Part shown: piece by piece, positions 22,609 to 31,236 of the stretch
Numbering within the stretch: position 1 is the stretch's first letter
Layout of the letters: every line of letters begins with the position of its first letter
Source: Flavobacterium odoriferum
GTDB taxonomy: Bacteria > Bacteroidota > Bacteroidia > Flavobacteriales > Flavobacteriaceae
Reading direction: 5' to 3'
DNA: 64,000 nt
Assembly (NCBI RefSeq): GCF_025499515.1
Contig: NZ_JAMKFA010000003.1
Coordinates: 186,001 to 250,000, forward strand
Position numbers and translations under genes: made by a program
The notes under the pieces: generated by a model
Told to the model about the DNA's origin: nothing
What the model saw: only the letters and a program-made list of their open reading frames with translations
Database searches by the model: none

Positions 22609-24849
22609 TTAGAATTTCACTTTCATTGTTATTGGTTTACCATTTCGCATTACGGTTACATCTTTTTCATCGCCAACCGTTAATTTGGCTAAACAATCCA
22701 TGTATCCATACACTTCTTTGATTTCGCAATCACCAATTTTTACTAAAATATCGCCTTCTAGTATACCAGCCACATGTGCAGGACGATTTTCTGTTACACC
22801 ATCAATGTGTAAGCCATCACCGTGGTCGGTATAATCAGGCATAATTCCTAAAGTTACTTTATATTTTGGAACTGTTTTCCCTGCATTCATTGCTGTTTGA
22901 GTAAACTCGATTTTATCTAATGATGCAATTTCATTGGATACTCTAAATACATAGTCCACAATGTTTCTTACACCATAATAATTGATTTTATCTTCGTCAT
23001 CACTTGGTTTGTGATAATCTGCATGTGTTCCTGTAAAGAAAAATAAAACGGGAATATCTTTTAAATAAAATGAAGTATGATCAGAAGGACCTTGACCTGC
23101 ATTGTCTAAAGTAACGTTGAAACCAGCGGGTTTGTTTTTGGTTATAATAGTTGAAAATTCTGGAGCAGTTCCAATTCCACCTACGGTTAAACTTTTGTCT
23201 TTATCTAAACGACCAATCATATCTAAATTTATCATGGTAACAACATTTGGATATAAATTTTTCAGTGTTTCTGCCATATGTTTTGAACCAATTAAACCAT
23301 CTTCTTCTCCCGAAAACAATGCAAAAAGGTAGTTGACATTCTCTTTTGTTTTATTTTGCGAAAACATACGTGCTAATTCAAGTACTGCGGCAACACCTGA
23401 TGCATTATCATCAGCTCCATTATGAATCTCTCCATGTGAATTCGGCTTCGAAGAATGATTGTGTTCGTTTAATCCTAAATGATCGTAATGCGCTCCAATT
23501 ACAATTGTTTTTGAAGCTTTATTATCTAAAAAGGCAATGACATTTGTTCCACTATTTGCTTTATCGCTTGAAGGATCTGTGCTGTGTGGATTTATTTTTA
23601 CTTTATAATTGAAAGTTTGTAAATACGATTGGTTTGCATAAGGCTTTAATCCCAAAGATTTAAATTCTTTTACAATATATGCTGCTGCTTTTTTTTCTCC
23701 AACCGAACCAGTCAATCTACCTTGTAATTCATCCGATGATAAATAAGAAATATGTTTTTTTAATGTTTTTGGTTGAGCAATTTCAGTTTTGTCACCTTCA
23801 ATCCAATCGGCAATAAAAACATTGGTTTCTCTAGGCTTACTTTGCATTCTATTACTCGAAAAAACTAATTTTTTTCCATCAGGAGAAAACATCGGAAAAG
23901 CATTAAATTCACTTTCATAGGTAATTTGTTGTAAGTTTTCGCCATCAGTATCAATCATAAATAACTGAAAATCATAACCTCTTGTTGAGTGATGATTAGA
24001 CGAAAAAATAATTTTTTTATCAGTAGGATGGAAGTAAGGTGCCCAATTGGCTTTTCCTAAATTCGTAATTTGTTTTAAATCGGAACCATCAATGTTGCAA
24101 GTATAGATTTCCATTTCAGATGGAGCAACCAAATTTTGTGCTAATAAATCTTTATATTCTTTAACAGCTTCAGCGGTTTTAGGTCGAGATGAACGAAAAA
24201 CAATTTTTTTACTATCGTGCGAAAAGAAACAACCGCCATCATATCCTAATCCAAAAGTAATTTGTTTTAAATTACTACCATCGATATCCATAGTGTAAAT
24301 TTCTAAATCGCCGCTTCTAATACTAGTAAAAGCAATTTTTTTACCATTTGGAGAAACAACAGCTTCAGCATCATAACCTGGCGTATTTGTTAACTGTTTT
24401 GTGATGTTTCCTTTTAAATCGGCAATATAAATATCAAATTCGGGATAAATCGCCCATAAATATTTTCCTTCAATTGGCTTTGGAGGAGCAGGACAAGCGT
24501 GGTCTGATGCATGTGTGGAAGCATATAAAATGTGTTTTCCATCGGGCATATAATAAGAACAAGTGGTTCTTCCTTTTCCAGTCGAAACCAATTGTAAGCT
24601 TTTTTCATTGAATTCTTGTGCTTTTAAATCTAACATGAAGATTTGGTCACATGAAACACCAAATGCTTTGTTGGTAACTTGAAGTGTTAATTTATCTCCT
24701 TTTGGACTAAAGTAGGCTTCTGCATTGTCGCCACCAAAAGTGAGCTGTTTGATGTTTTTTAAATGTTTTTCTTGAGCTGGAGCAAGTACTGAAAAAGATG
24801 TAATTAGTACGAGTAAAAACTTTTTATTAAAATTTATTGTTTGAAACAT
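22609..24849 (-). CDS. secreted M28 peptidase with N-terminal beta-propeller and C-terminal PDZ domain
   Basis: 746 residues. A signal peptide (to about residue 25, VLAPAQ) is followed by several PD40/TolB-type repeats (AYFSPKGDKLTLQV, AVVSPNGKKIAFTS, MFSPDGKKLVFSSNR) up to about residue 350. Then comes an M28 aminopeptidase domain with zinc-ligand motifs GAHYDHLG, GADDNASGVAAVLELAR, SGEEDGLIGS and DHTSFYLKDIPVLFFFTGTHADYH. The last 90 residues look like a PDZ domain (DHGDGLHIDGVTENRPAHVAGILEGDILVKIG). A secreted exopeptidase probably acting on peptides from outside the cell. The combination of propeller, M28 and PDZ resembles flavobacterial nutrient peptidases. Confidence 0.92.
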   Translation of the reverse strand: MFQTINFNKKFLLVLITSFSVLAPAQEKHLKNIKQLTFGGDNAEAYFSPKGDKLTLQVTNKAFGVSCDQIFMLDLKAQEFNEKSLQLVSTGKGRTTCSYYMPDGKHILYASTHASDHACPAPPKPIEGKYLWAIYPEFDIYIADLKGNITKQLTNTPGYDAEAVVSPNGKKIAFTSIRSGDLEIYTMDIDGSNLKQITFGLGYDGGCFFSHDSKKIVFRSSRPKTAEAVKEYKDLLAQNLVAPSEMEIYTCNIDGSDLKQITNLGKANWAPYFHPTDKKIIFSSNHHSTRGYDFQLFMIDTDGENLQQITYESEFNAFPMFSPDGKKLVFSSNRMQSKPRETNVFIADWIEGDKTEIAQPKTLKKHISYLSSDELQGRLTGSVGEKKAAAYIVKEFKSLGLKPYANQSYLQTFNYKVKINPHSTDPSSDKANSGTNVIAFLDNKASKTIVIGAHYDHLGLNEHNHSSKPNSHGEIHNGADDNASGVAAVLELARMFSQNKTKENVNYLFALFSGEEDGLIGSKHMAETLKNLYPNVVTMINLDMIGRLDKDKSLTVGGIGTAPEFSTIITKNKPAGFNVTLDNAGQGPSDHTSFYLKDIPVLFFFTGTHADYHKPSDDEDKINYYGVRNIVDYVFRVSNEIASLDKIEFTQTAMNAGKTVPKYKVTLGIMPDYTDHGDGLHIDGVTENRPAHVAGILEGDILVKIGDCEIKEVYGYMDCLAKLTVGDEKDVTVMRNGKPITMKVKF

Positions 24850-24894
24850 AAATGGTGTTTTTATTTATAATGAATAAAAATGAATTACGAATAT

Positions 24895-24930
24895 ACAAAA
24901 AAGACAAGTCATCAAAAACCTGTCTTTTAT
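24895..24930 (-). terminator. terminator of pepT
   Basis: AAAAGACA pairs with TGTCTTTT around a 14-base, partly paired loop, and on the minus strand is followed by TTTTTTGT. It lies 25 bases past the pepT stop codon. Confidence 0.65.
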
Positions 24931-24954
24931 AATTGTTTTCTTTGCTGAAATAGA

Positions 24955-26196
24955 TTATTTAGGAGTTGCAGTGATTTCTGCAATTTTTACAATTACTTCT
25001 GTAGCTTTAACCATACTTTCCACAGGAACATATTCATATTTTCCGTGAAAATTATGACCACCCGCAAAAATATTTGGACATGGCAAACCTTTGTATGATA
25101 ATTGGCAACCATCTGTTCCACCACGAATAGGTTTGATTAATGGTTTTATACCTAATTCTTTCATTGCTTTTTCTGCAATTTCAACGATATGAAATACGGG
25201 TTTTACCTTTTCTTTCATGTTGTAATATTGATCTTTTACTTCCGCAATTACAATTTCTTCACCAAATTGTTTTTTCCACTTTTTATTGAATTTATTTGCT
25301 AATTCGTGAATAAATTCTTTTCTCTCTTTGAATTTTTTTGCACTATGGTCACGAATAATTAGTTCAACTACAGTTTCTTCGATACTTCCTGAAATTCCTA
25401 CTACATGATAAAATCCTTCATAACCTTTCGTTTTTTCTGGAATTTCATTCTTGGGTAATTTAGAAATAAATTGATTGGCTAAAAGCATTGAATTTATCAT
25501 TTTTCCTTTAGCATAACCAGGATGAACGCTTTTTCCTTTAAAAATAATTTTTGCACCAGCAGCATTAAAATTTTCATATTCTAATTCACCAATTTGGCTT
25601 CCATCCATAGTGTAAGCCCATTCGCAACCAAATTTTTCAACATCAAATTTGTGTGCACCACGACCAATTTCTTCATCTGGAGTAAAACCTACACGAATTT
25701 TTCCGTGTTTGATTTCGGGATGTTGAATTAGATATTCCATTGCCGACATAATTTCGGTAATTCCGGCTTTGTCATCAGCTCCTAAAAGGGTTGTTCCGTC
25801 TGTTGTGATTAGGGTCTGACCTTTATATTGTAATAAATCTTTAAAATAACTTGGCGATAAAATGATATTTTGTTTTTTATTTAAAACAATATCACCTCCA
25901 TCATAATTTTTTACAATTTGAGGTTTTACGTTAGCACCAGTGAAATCTGGAGTTGTATCATAATGCGAAACAAATCCAATTGTTGGAACTTTGTGTTTTA
26001 CATTACTTTCTAAAGTAGCCATTACATAGCCATTTTTATCTATGGATACTTCTGTCATTCCCATTGCTTTTAGTTCTTTAACTAAAAGATTTGCAAGGTC
26101 TAATTGTTTTTTGGTACTTGGTGTAGTGTCTGAATTTGGGTCAGATTCTGTATCAATAGTTACATAGCTTATAAAGCGATCGATTATATGTTGCAT
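24955..26196 (-). CDS. pepT: peptidase T (tripeptide aminopeptidase)
   Basis: 413 residues, normal PepT length. Zinc ligands and catalytic residues of the M20 family are in place: [11 protein letters not shown] (His and Asp), [10 protein letters not shown] (bridging Asp), [12 protein letters not shown] (catalytic Glu pair), and the late [30 protein letters not shown]. The inserted dimerisation domain lies between. It releases the N-terminal residue from tripeptides in the cytoplasm. Starts [18 protein letters not shown], as is typical. Single gene. Confidence 0.96.
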   Translation of the reverse strand: MQHIIDRFISYVTIDTESDPNSDTTPSTKKQLDLANLLVKELKAMGMTEVSIDKNGYVMATLESNVKHKVPTIGFVSHYDTTPDFTGANVKPQIVKNYDGGDIVLNKKQNIILSPSYFKDLLQYKGQTLITTDGTTLLGADDKAGITEIMSAMEYLIQHPEIKHGKIRVGFTPDEEIGRGAHKFDVEKFGCEWAYTMDGSQIGELEYENFNAAGAKIIFKGKSVHPGYAKGKMINSMLLANQFISKLPKNEIPEKTKGYEGFYHVVGISGSIEETVVELIIRDHSAKKFKERKEFIHELANKFNKKWKKQFGEEIVIAEVKDQYYNMKEKVKPVFHIVEIAEKAMKELGIKPLIKPIRGGTDGCQLSYKGLPCPNIFAGGHNFHGKYEYVPVESMVKATEVIVKIAEITATPK

Positions 26197-26257
26197 GAAT
26201 TTTAAAATTTATACAAATATAGGAAATTGAATAGGTTTTTAAAAGTATGATTTGGGT

Positions 26258-26290
26258 AAATAAAAAAAGCACTTCGATTGAAGTGCTTTA
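26258..26290 (-). terminator. terminator of the tRNA-Tyr gene
   Basis: AAAGCACTTC pairs perfectly with GAAGTGCTTT (26266-26289) around GATT; on the minus strand it is followed by seven T. It begins two bases after the 3' end of the tRNA. Confidence 0.85.
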
Positions 26291-26291
26291 G

Positions 26292-26373
26292 TGGGGAGAG
26301 CAGGATTCGAACCTGCGAAGATGTAATCAGCGGATTTACAGTCCGCCCTCGTTGGCCGCTTGAGTATCTCCCC
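26292..26373 (-). tRNA. tRNA-Tyr (anticodon GTA)
   Basis: 82 nt. The acceptor stem GGGGAGA pairs with TCTCCCC plus discriminator A; anticodon stem GGCGGA/TCCGC surrounds CTGTAAA with anticodon GTA; the T arm reads GCAGGTTCGAATCCTGC. A long variable arm between anticodon and T arms makes it a class II tRNA, as bacterial tRNA-Tyr is. CCA is not encoded. The GTA anticodon is a substrate of the Tgt encoded at 12683-13813. Confidence 0.96.
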
Positions 26374-26404
26374 AAGCCATCTTGCTTATTTGACTAAGCG
26401 GTTG

Positions 26405-26434
26405 CAAATATAGAATTGTTTTTTGTTCCTGCAA
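26405..26434 (-). promoter_or_regulatory. promoter of tRNA-Tyr
   Basis: On the minus strand TTG (26432-26434), 19 bases, TATATTTG (26405-26412): a full consensus promoter 31 bases upstream of the tRNA 5' end. Confidence 0.75.
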
Positions 26435-26490
26435 AGATATTTTCTACTATTTTACAGACTATTTTATAACTTTCTGTAAATGAAAAACAT

Positions 26491-26518
26491 AAAAAAATCT
26501 TCCGAAGAAGATTTTTTA
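26491..26518 (-). terminator. terminator of the TlpA-like gene
   Basis: AAAATCTTC-CGAA-GAAGATTTT (26494-26515), perfect nine-base-pair stem with a tetraloop, followed on the minus strand by a T-run. Confidence 0.85.
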
Positions 26519-26538
26519 AAATATATTTTGTATTGGAA

Positions 26539-27663
26539 TTATTTAACTCCTAAAAGTTCTTTTACTTTTGCTTTTAAGGCATCACCTCTAAGATCTTTTG
26601 CAACAATATTTCCTTTAGCATCTAAAATAAAAGTTGCTGGAATTGATTGCACATTGTATTGTTTTGCAATTGGTTCATCCCAAAATTTTAGATTTGAAAC
26701 ATGAGCCCAAGTTAATTTATCTTTTGCAATAGCTTCTTTCCATTTTGTAGCATCTTTGTCTAATGAAACTCCAATGATATTTAAACCTTTATCATGTAGT
26801 TCATTGTACATTGCTACCACATTAGGATTTTCTGCTCTACATGGTCCACACCAAGAAGCCCAAAAATCAATAATAGTTACTTTTCCTAAAGATTCTTTTA
26901 ATGAAATAGTTTTGCCTTCAGGAGAAGGAGCAGAGAAATTTGGTGCTGGTTTTCCAAGTGTATTCCCTGTCATAGAATCTAATACTTTTTTTATGTTTTT
27001 AGCACTTTTAGTTTCCAATAAACTTTTGTCTAATTTTTCATAGTAACCTTTAACTTCTTCAGGCGTTAAATATTGTCTCATTAAAAAGTTTTCTAGTAAA
27101 AGAACTGATAGGTATGCGTTTTTATTTTCTTTAATAAATTTAACTGAAACCTTATTCATATCCTCCTGAAAGCTATTGTATTCTTTCATTATTTGATTTA
27201 CTCTTGCAGTGTCGTTTGCTATTTTTGCAGCTTTTATTTTTTCTGCATTTGCCTTCTGAAACTTACCGAATTTTCTTGCAACAATTTTAGATTGATCATT
27301 ATATGATTGAAATTTATCATTGTTAAGTGTTCCACTTACAATTGAGTTTTGAACTGTGTCGGTCTTAATAAGAACGTTAATTTTTCCATTTTCTAGAATT
27401 AGTGGTAAATTAATATTTTCATTTTCAATTCTAATAAAGGCTAAATCAATTTCATTTGTTTCTCCTTTAAGTTCAAACTTTCCATTTTCAACCACACCTG
27501 TATCTTTTACAGTAAATCCGGTTTCAGTTTGCACTTCTATAAAAACCTTTTTACCATTTTCTATCCCAGAAGCTTCCCCATTGATAATGAACTCATTGTC
27601 TTTAAGTTGGTTACAAGCAAAAGTTGTTAATGCGGCTGCAACGATTAATGTTATTTTTTTCAT
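26539..27663 (-). CDS. TlpA-like thiol:disulfide lipoprotein with N-terminal DUF4369 domain
   Basis: 374 residues. Lipoprotein signal with cysteine at residue 17 (LTTFACNQ), a beta-rich DUF4369 domain to about residue 120 (FIINGEASGIENGKKVFIEVQTETG), a helical linker, and from about 240 an AhpC/TSA thioredoxin fold with the redox motif WASWCGPCRAENP (Cys272, Cys275) and the cis-proline loop VQSIPATFIL. It should reduce disulfides in periplasmic proteins, perhaps cytochrome c or oxidised partners; electrons could come from the DsbD at 47708-49735. This domain pair is very common in Bacteroidota. Confidence 0.92.
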   Translation of the reverse strand: MKKITLIVAAALTTFACNQLKDNEFIINGEASGIENGKKVFIEVQTETGFTVKDTGVVENGKFELKGETNEIDLAFIRIENENINLPLILENGKINVLIKTDTVQNSIVSGTLNNDKFQSYNDQSKIVARKFGKFQKANAEKIKAAKIANDTARVNQIMKEYNSFQEDMNKVSVKFIKENKNAYLSVLLLENFLMRQYLTPEEVKGYYEKLDKSLLETKSAKNIKKVLDSMTGNTLGKPAPNFSAPSPEGKTISLKESLGKVTIIDFWASWCGPCRAENPNVVAMYNELHDKGLNIIGVSLDKDATKWKEAIAKDKLTWAHVSNLKFWDEPIAKQYNVQSIPATFILDAKGNIVAKDLRGDALKAKVKELLGVK

Positions 27664-27683
27664 TTTAATAAATTAAATTTTGG

Positions 27684-27691
27684 CAAATGTA
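27684..27691 (-). promoter_or_regulatory. -7 element of the TlpA-like gene
   Basis: TACATTTG on the minus strand, perfect TAnnTTTG, 21 nt before the ATG. Confidence 0.55.
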
Positions 27692-27759
27692 TTTAAAATT
27701 ACTCATTTATAAAACATAAATAAATGTTAGGATTTGAATAAAATCTCGCAATTAAAGTT

Positions 27760-27789
27760 TTGTCAATCAAAAATATAGTTGTAATTTTG
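27760..27789 (+). promoter_or_regulatory. promoter of rpsA
   Basis: TTG (27760-27762), 19 bases, TAATTTTG (27782-27789): a full consensus promoter that predicts a transcript start near 27796 and an untranslated leader of about 110 bases. Confidence 0.8.
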
Positions 27790-27795
27790 CGCACC

Positions 27796-27907
27796 TTTTG
27801 GCGAATAGCGTTTCCATTAGGTATCAATCATTTATGTAAAATACTGCTGTTGTTTTCTATTCGCATTAAGAAACGCTAGAATCACGGCATACAAATTTTT
27901 AATCAGC
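27796..27907 (+). promoter_or_regulatory. structured rpsA leader with crossed complementary segments
   Basis: GCGAATAG (27801-27808) is complementary to CTATTCGC (27857-27864), and TAGCGTTTC (27806-27814) to GAAACGCTA (27870-27878). The order is A, B, A', B' and A overlaps B by three bases, so the two helices either exclude one another or form a pseudoknot. Such an arrangement in front of a ribosomal protein gene suggests feedback control by S1 itself. I know of no described element with this sequence; the regulatory role is inference. Confidence 0.6.
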
Positions 27908-29674
27908 ATGTCTGAAATTAACAAAACACAAGAAGAGTTTTTAGCGAATTTTAACTGGCATAACTTCCAAGAAGGAATTGACCCAGTAGATGAAAAAAAC
28001 TTACAAGAATTCGAAGAATTAGTAACTAAAACATTCATTGCTACTGATCAAGAAGAAGTTGTAGAAGGAGTTGTAGTTAGAATTACTGAAAGAGACGCAA
28101 TCGTTGATATCAACGCTAAATCTGAAGGTGTTATTTCTTTAAACGAATTCCGTTACAATCCTAACTTAAAAGTTGGTGATAAAGTAGAAGTATTAATCGA
28201 CGTTCGTGAAGACAAAACAGGTCAGTTAGTATTATCTCACAGAAAAGCTAGAACTATCAAAGCATGGGATAGAGTTATTGCAGCTAACGAAACAGGAGAA
28301 ATCGTTAACGGTTTCGTTAAATGTAGAACTAAAGGTGGTATGATTGTAGATGTTTTCGGAATTGAAGCATTCTTACCAGGATCACAAATTGATGTGAAAC
28401 CTATCCGTGATTACGATCAATATGTGAACAAAACTATGGAATTTAAAGTTGTGAAAATCAACCACGAATTTAAAAACGTAGTAGTATCTCACAAAGCGCT
28501 TATCGAAGCTGATATTGAAGTACAGAAAAAAGAAATCATTGGTCAATTAGAAAAAGGACAAGTATTAGAAGGTGTTGTTAAAAACATTACTTCTTATGGT
28601 GTGTTTATTGATTTAGGTGGTGTAGATGGATTAATCCATATTACAGACTTATCTTGGTCAAGAATCAACCACCCAAGCGAAGTTCTTGAGTTAGACCAAA
28701 AATTAAACGTTGTAATCCTTGATTTCGATGATGAGAAAACAAGAATCCAATTAGGTTTAAAACAATTAAACGCTCATCCTTGGGATGCTTTAGGAACTGA
28801 ATTAAAAGTTGGTGATAAAGTTAAAGGGAAAGTTGTTGTTTTAGCTGATTACGGTGCTTTCATCGAAGTTGCTGAAGGTGTAGAAGGTTTAATCCACGTT
28901 TCTGAAATGTCTTGGTCAACTCACTTAAGAAGTGCTCAAGATTTTATGAAAATTGGTGATGTAGTTGAAGCAGTTGTTTTAACTTTAGACAGAGACGAAA
29001 GAAAAATGTCTTTAGGTATTAAACAAATGACGCAAGATCCATGGACTGATATTACTGCTAAATACCCAGTAGGTTCTAAACACACTGGAATCGTTAGAAA
29101 CTTTACAAACTTCGGAATTTTCGTAGAGTTAGAAGAAGGTATTGATGGTTTAGTTTATATCTCTGATCTATCTTGGACTAAGAAAATTAAACACCCATCT
29201 GAATTTGTAAACGTAGGTGAAAAATTAGACGTTGTTGTGTTAGAATTAGATGTTGAAGGACGTAAATTATCTTTAGGTCACAAGCAAACTACTGCTAATC
29301 CTTGGGATAAATATGAAGATGCTTTTGCTGTTGGAACAATTCACAATGGAACAATTTCTGAAATCGTTGACAAAGGTGCTACTGTAGAATTTGGTGACGA
29401 TATCGTTGCTTTCATTCCTACACGTCACTTAGAAAAAGAAGACGGTAAAAAATTGAAAAAAGGAGATACTGCTGACTTTAAAGTTATTGAGTTCAATAAA
29501 GAATTCAAAAGAGTAGTAGCTTCTCATACAGCTATCTTCAGAGAAGAAGAAGAGAAAAACGTTAAAACTGCAGTTGAAACTACATCAAATAGTTCAGCTC
29601 AAACATCTACTTTAGGTGATAACAACGATATTCTTGCTGAATTAAAAGCTAAAATGGAAAAAGGAGGTAAATAA
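27908..29674 (+). CDS. rpsA: 30S ribosomal protein S1
   Basis: 588 residues with six S1-type OB domains; the best-marked repeats contain GYVFIDLGG- or GAFIEV-type cores (VVRITERDAIVDINAKSEG, NITSYGVFIDLGGVDGLIH, LADYGAFIEVAEGVEGLIH, NFTNFGIFVELEEGIDGLVY). An N-terminal extension of about 35 residues and a low-complexity C-terminal tail are as in other Bacteroidota. S1 binds mRNA on the small subunit. Codon choice shifts towards AAC, ATC and GAC compared with neighbours, a sign of high expression. Own promoter, leader and terminator. Confidence 0.97.
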   Translation: MSEINKTQEEFLANFNWHNFQEGIDPVDEKNLQEFEELVTKTFIATDQEEVVEGVVVRITERDAIVDINAKSEGVISLNEFRYNPNLKVGDKVEVLIDVREDKTGQLVLSHRKARTIKAWDRVIAANETGEIVNGFVKCRTKGGMIVDVFGIEAFLPGSQIDVKPIRDYDQYVNKTMEFKVVKINHEFKNVVVSHKALIEADIEVQKKEIIGQLEKGQVLEGVVKNITSYGVFIDLGGVDGLIHITDLSWSRINHPSEVLELDQKLNVVILDFDDEKTRIQLGLKQLNAHPWDALGTELKVGDKVKGKVVVLADYGAFIEVAEGVEGLIHVSEMSWSTHLRSAQDFMKIGDVVEAVVLTLDRDERKMSLGIKQMTQDPWTDITAKYPVGSKHTGIVRNFTNFGIFVELEEGIDGLVYISDLSWTKKIKHPSEFVNVGEKLDVVVLELDVEGRKLSLGHKQTTANPWDKYEDAFAVGTIHNGTISEIVDKGATVEFGDDIVAFIPTRHLEKEDGKKLKKGDTADFKVIEFNKEFKRVVASHTAIFREEEEKNVKTAVETTSNSSAQTSTLGDNNDILAELKAKMEKGGK

Positions 29675-29697
29675 TCTCTAATTTTCTAAATATTTTA

Positions 29698-29726
29698 AAT
29701 CCCGAAAGAAATTTCGGGATTTTTTA
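29698..29726 (+). terminator. terminator of rpsA
   Basis: ATCCCGAAA pairs with TTTCGGGAT around GAAA-like loop bases, followed by six T. Confidence 0.88.
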
Positions 29727-29734
29727 TTGCGTAT

Positions 29735-29763
29735 TATATTTGTTTATCGTAATATTGCAATAT
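29735..29763 (+). promoter_or_regulatory. ars promoter with a palindromic candidate ArsR operator
   Basis: TATATTTG (29735-29742) is a perfect -7 box; ten bases later comes the perfect 12-bp palindrome ATATTGCAATAT (29752-29763), covering the expected transcript start. A repressor bound there would block transcription, fitting autoregulation by the ArsR encoded 17 bases downstream. Confidence 0.65.
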
Positions 29764-29779
29764 AATAATTAAAATAATT

Positions 29780-30103
29780 ATGGGAGCATCAAAATCAGAA
29801 TCCTTTTCAGTAGAACAAAACGAAATAGCAACGTTGTTTAAAGCTTTGTCGCATCCGGCTCGAATTGCTATTGTGGATTATCTATTAACTGTTGATTCTT
29901 GTATTTGCGGCGATATTGTAAACGAATTGCCATTAGCGCAACCTACAATTTCACAACATCTAAAAGAATTAAAAAACGCTAACATCATTAAAGGAACCAT
30001 CGAAGGAACCGCTATTTGTTATTGCATTAATCCAGATACGATTGATAAAATAGAAAATCACTTTGGTATGATTCGTCATAAGTTAAAGAATAAATGTTGT
30101 TAG
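29780..30103 (+). CDS. arsR: ArsR/SmtB-family transcriptional repressor
   Basis: 107 residues, winged helix: IATLFKALSHPARIAIVDYLL, then SCICGDIV (Cys41 and Cys43), which corresponds to the ELCVCDL metalloid site of ArsR, recognition helix AQPTISQHLKELKNANII, and wing GTIEGTAICYCINP. The last two residues are Cys-Cys (106, 107). It should leave DNA on binding arsenite. First gene of a five-gene arsenic operon whose other members are a DUF6428 protein, a methyltransferase, an arsenate-reductase-like phosphatase and Acr3. A candidate operator lies at 29752-29763. Confidence 0.92.
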   Translation: MGASKSESFSVEQNEIATLFKALSHPARIAIVDYLLTVDSCICGDIVNELPLAQPTISQHLKELKNANIIKGTIEGTAICYCINPDTIDKIENHFGMIRHKLKNKCC

Positions 30104-30139
30104 CTAATTACTTTTTACTAATCACTAATTACTCAAAAA

Positions 30140-30616
30140 ATGAAATTATCAGAAATCAAATCCGAATTAAAAAAGCTAACAACAATAGCTTTTCAATTAC
30201 CAAATGGCGATTTAGTACCAAATCATTTCCATGTAACGGAAGTAGGTAAAATCACTAAGCATTTCATCGATTGCGGTGGAGTTGTTCGTACAGAAGAAGT
30301 CGCAAACTTCCAACTTTGGGAAGCAAACGATTACGATCATAGATTACATCCTGAAAAATTGGTTCACATTATAGAATTGTCAGAAGCTAAATTGCAAATT
30401 CCAGATTTAGAAATTGAAGTCGAATATCAAATGGCGGCAACTATCGGAAAATTCAGTTTAGATTTTGACGGAACTAACTTCCAATTGAAATCAAAATTAA
30501 CCGATTGCTTAGCAAAAGACAATTGCGGTATTCCACCAGAAAAACTAAAAGTTAAAATAGGCGAGTGGAAACCAAAAGAAACTTCTTGTTGTACACCAGA
30601 TTCGGGTTGTTGTTAA
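30140..30616 (+). CDS. DUF6428 family protein of the ars operon, cysteine-rich C-terminus
   Basis: 158 residues, soluble, mostly predicted strands, with the family's conserved FQLPNGDLVPNHFHVTEVG and NFQLWEANDYDHRLHPEKL. It carries seven cysteines, six of them in the last third, ending SCCTPDSGCC (150-158). The cysteine tail could bind arsenite or another soft metal; the DUF has no known activity. Genes of this family usually sit between arsR and acr3/arsC in Bacteroidota, as here. It starts 36 bases after arsR; the short gap holds a CTAATTACT-type repeat. Confidence 0.85.
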   Translation: MKLSEIKSELKKLTTIAFQLPNGDLVPNHFHVTEVGKITKHFIDCGGVVRTEEVANFQLWEANDYDHRLHPEKLVHIIELSEAKLQIPDLEIEVEYQMAATIGKFSLDFDGTNFQLKSKLTDCLAKDNCGIPPEKLKVKIGEWKPKETSCCTPDSGCC

Positions 30617-30617
30617 T

Positions 30618-31235
30618 ATGGAAAACACTAAAAAACAACATTGGGAAACTGTTTTTACTACAAAAGCAGAAAACGAAGTAAGTTGGTATCAAAACGAACC
30701 GAAGACTTCAATTCAATTAATTCAAGTTTGTAAAGTGGCTAAAGATGCCAAAATAATAGATATTGGTGGTGGCGACAGCTATTTGATTGATAGTTTATTA
30801 GAATTGGGTTACACGAATTTATTCTTGTTAGACATTTCAGCTGCTGCTATTGAACGCGCTAAAAAACGATTAGGAGATAAAGCTAAGAACGTGACTTTTA
30901 TAGTTTCCGATAGTTTGCATTTTCAATCAGATAAAAAATTTGATGTTTGGCACGATAGAGCATCTTTTCATTTTTTTACAGAAGCTAGCGATATTGAACA
31001 ATACAAAGCTAATGTAATTGCGAATACCAATCAAAACGCACATTTTATTATCGGATCTTTCTCGGAAGATGGTCCTTTAAAATGTAGTGGTTTACCAATA
31101 ACGCAATATTCGGTTGAAAAAATGGAAGCAGTTTTTGGCGAAGATTTCGAATTAGAAAATTGCTTTACTGAAGACCACGAAACACCCTTTGATACGGTTC
31201 AGAATTTCATTTTTTGTCATTATATAAAGAAATAA
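30618..31235 (+). CDS. class I SAM-dependent methyltransferase of the ars operon
   Basis: 205 residues. WETVFTTKAENEVSWYQNEP is the usual opening of small methyltransferases of the UbiE/TPMT-like kind, and AKIIDIGGGDSYLIDSLL (44-61) is SAM motif I; DVWHDRASFHFFTE follows in place of motif II. It lacks the cysteine triad of the arsenite methyltransferase ArsM, so arsenic methylation is not supported by sequence even though the operon context invites the idea. It begins one base after the DUF6428 stop codon. Confidence 0.85.
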   Translation: MENTKKQHWETVFTTKAENEVSWYQNEPKTSIQLIQVCKVAKDAKIIDIGGGDSYLIDSLLELGYTNLFLLDISAAAIERAKKRLGDKAKNVTFIVSDSLHFQSDKKFDVWHDRASFHFFTEASDIEQYKANVIANTNQNAHFIIGSFSEDGPLKCSGLPITQYSVEKMEAVFGEDFELENCFTEDHETPFDTVQNFIFCHYIKK

Positions 31236-31236
31236 T

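Noticed and set aside
30618..31235. Arsenite methyltransferase ArsM
   Set aside because: The conserved cysteines that bind arsenite in ArsM are not present, and the N-terminal block is of a different methyltransferase type; context alone is not enough.
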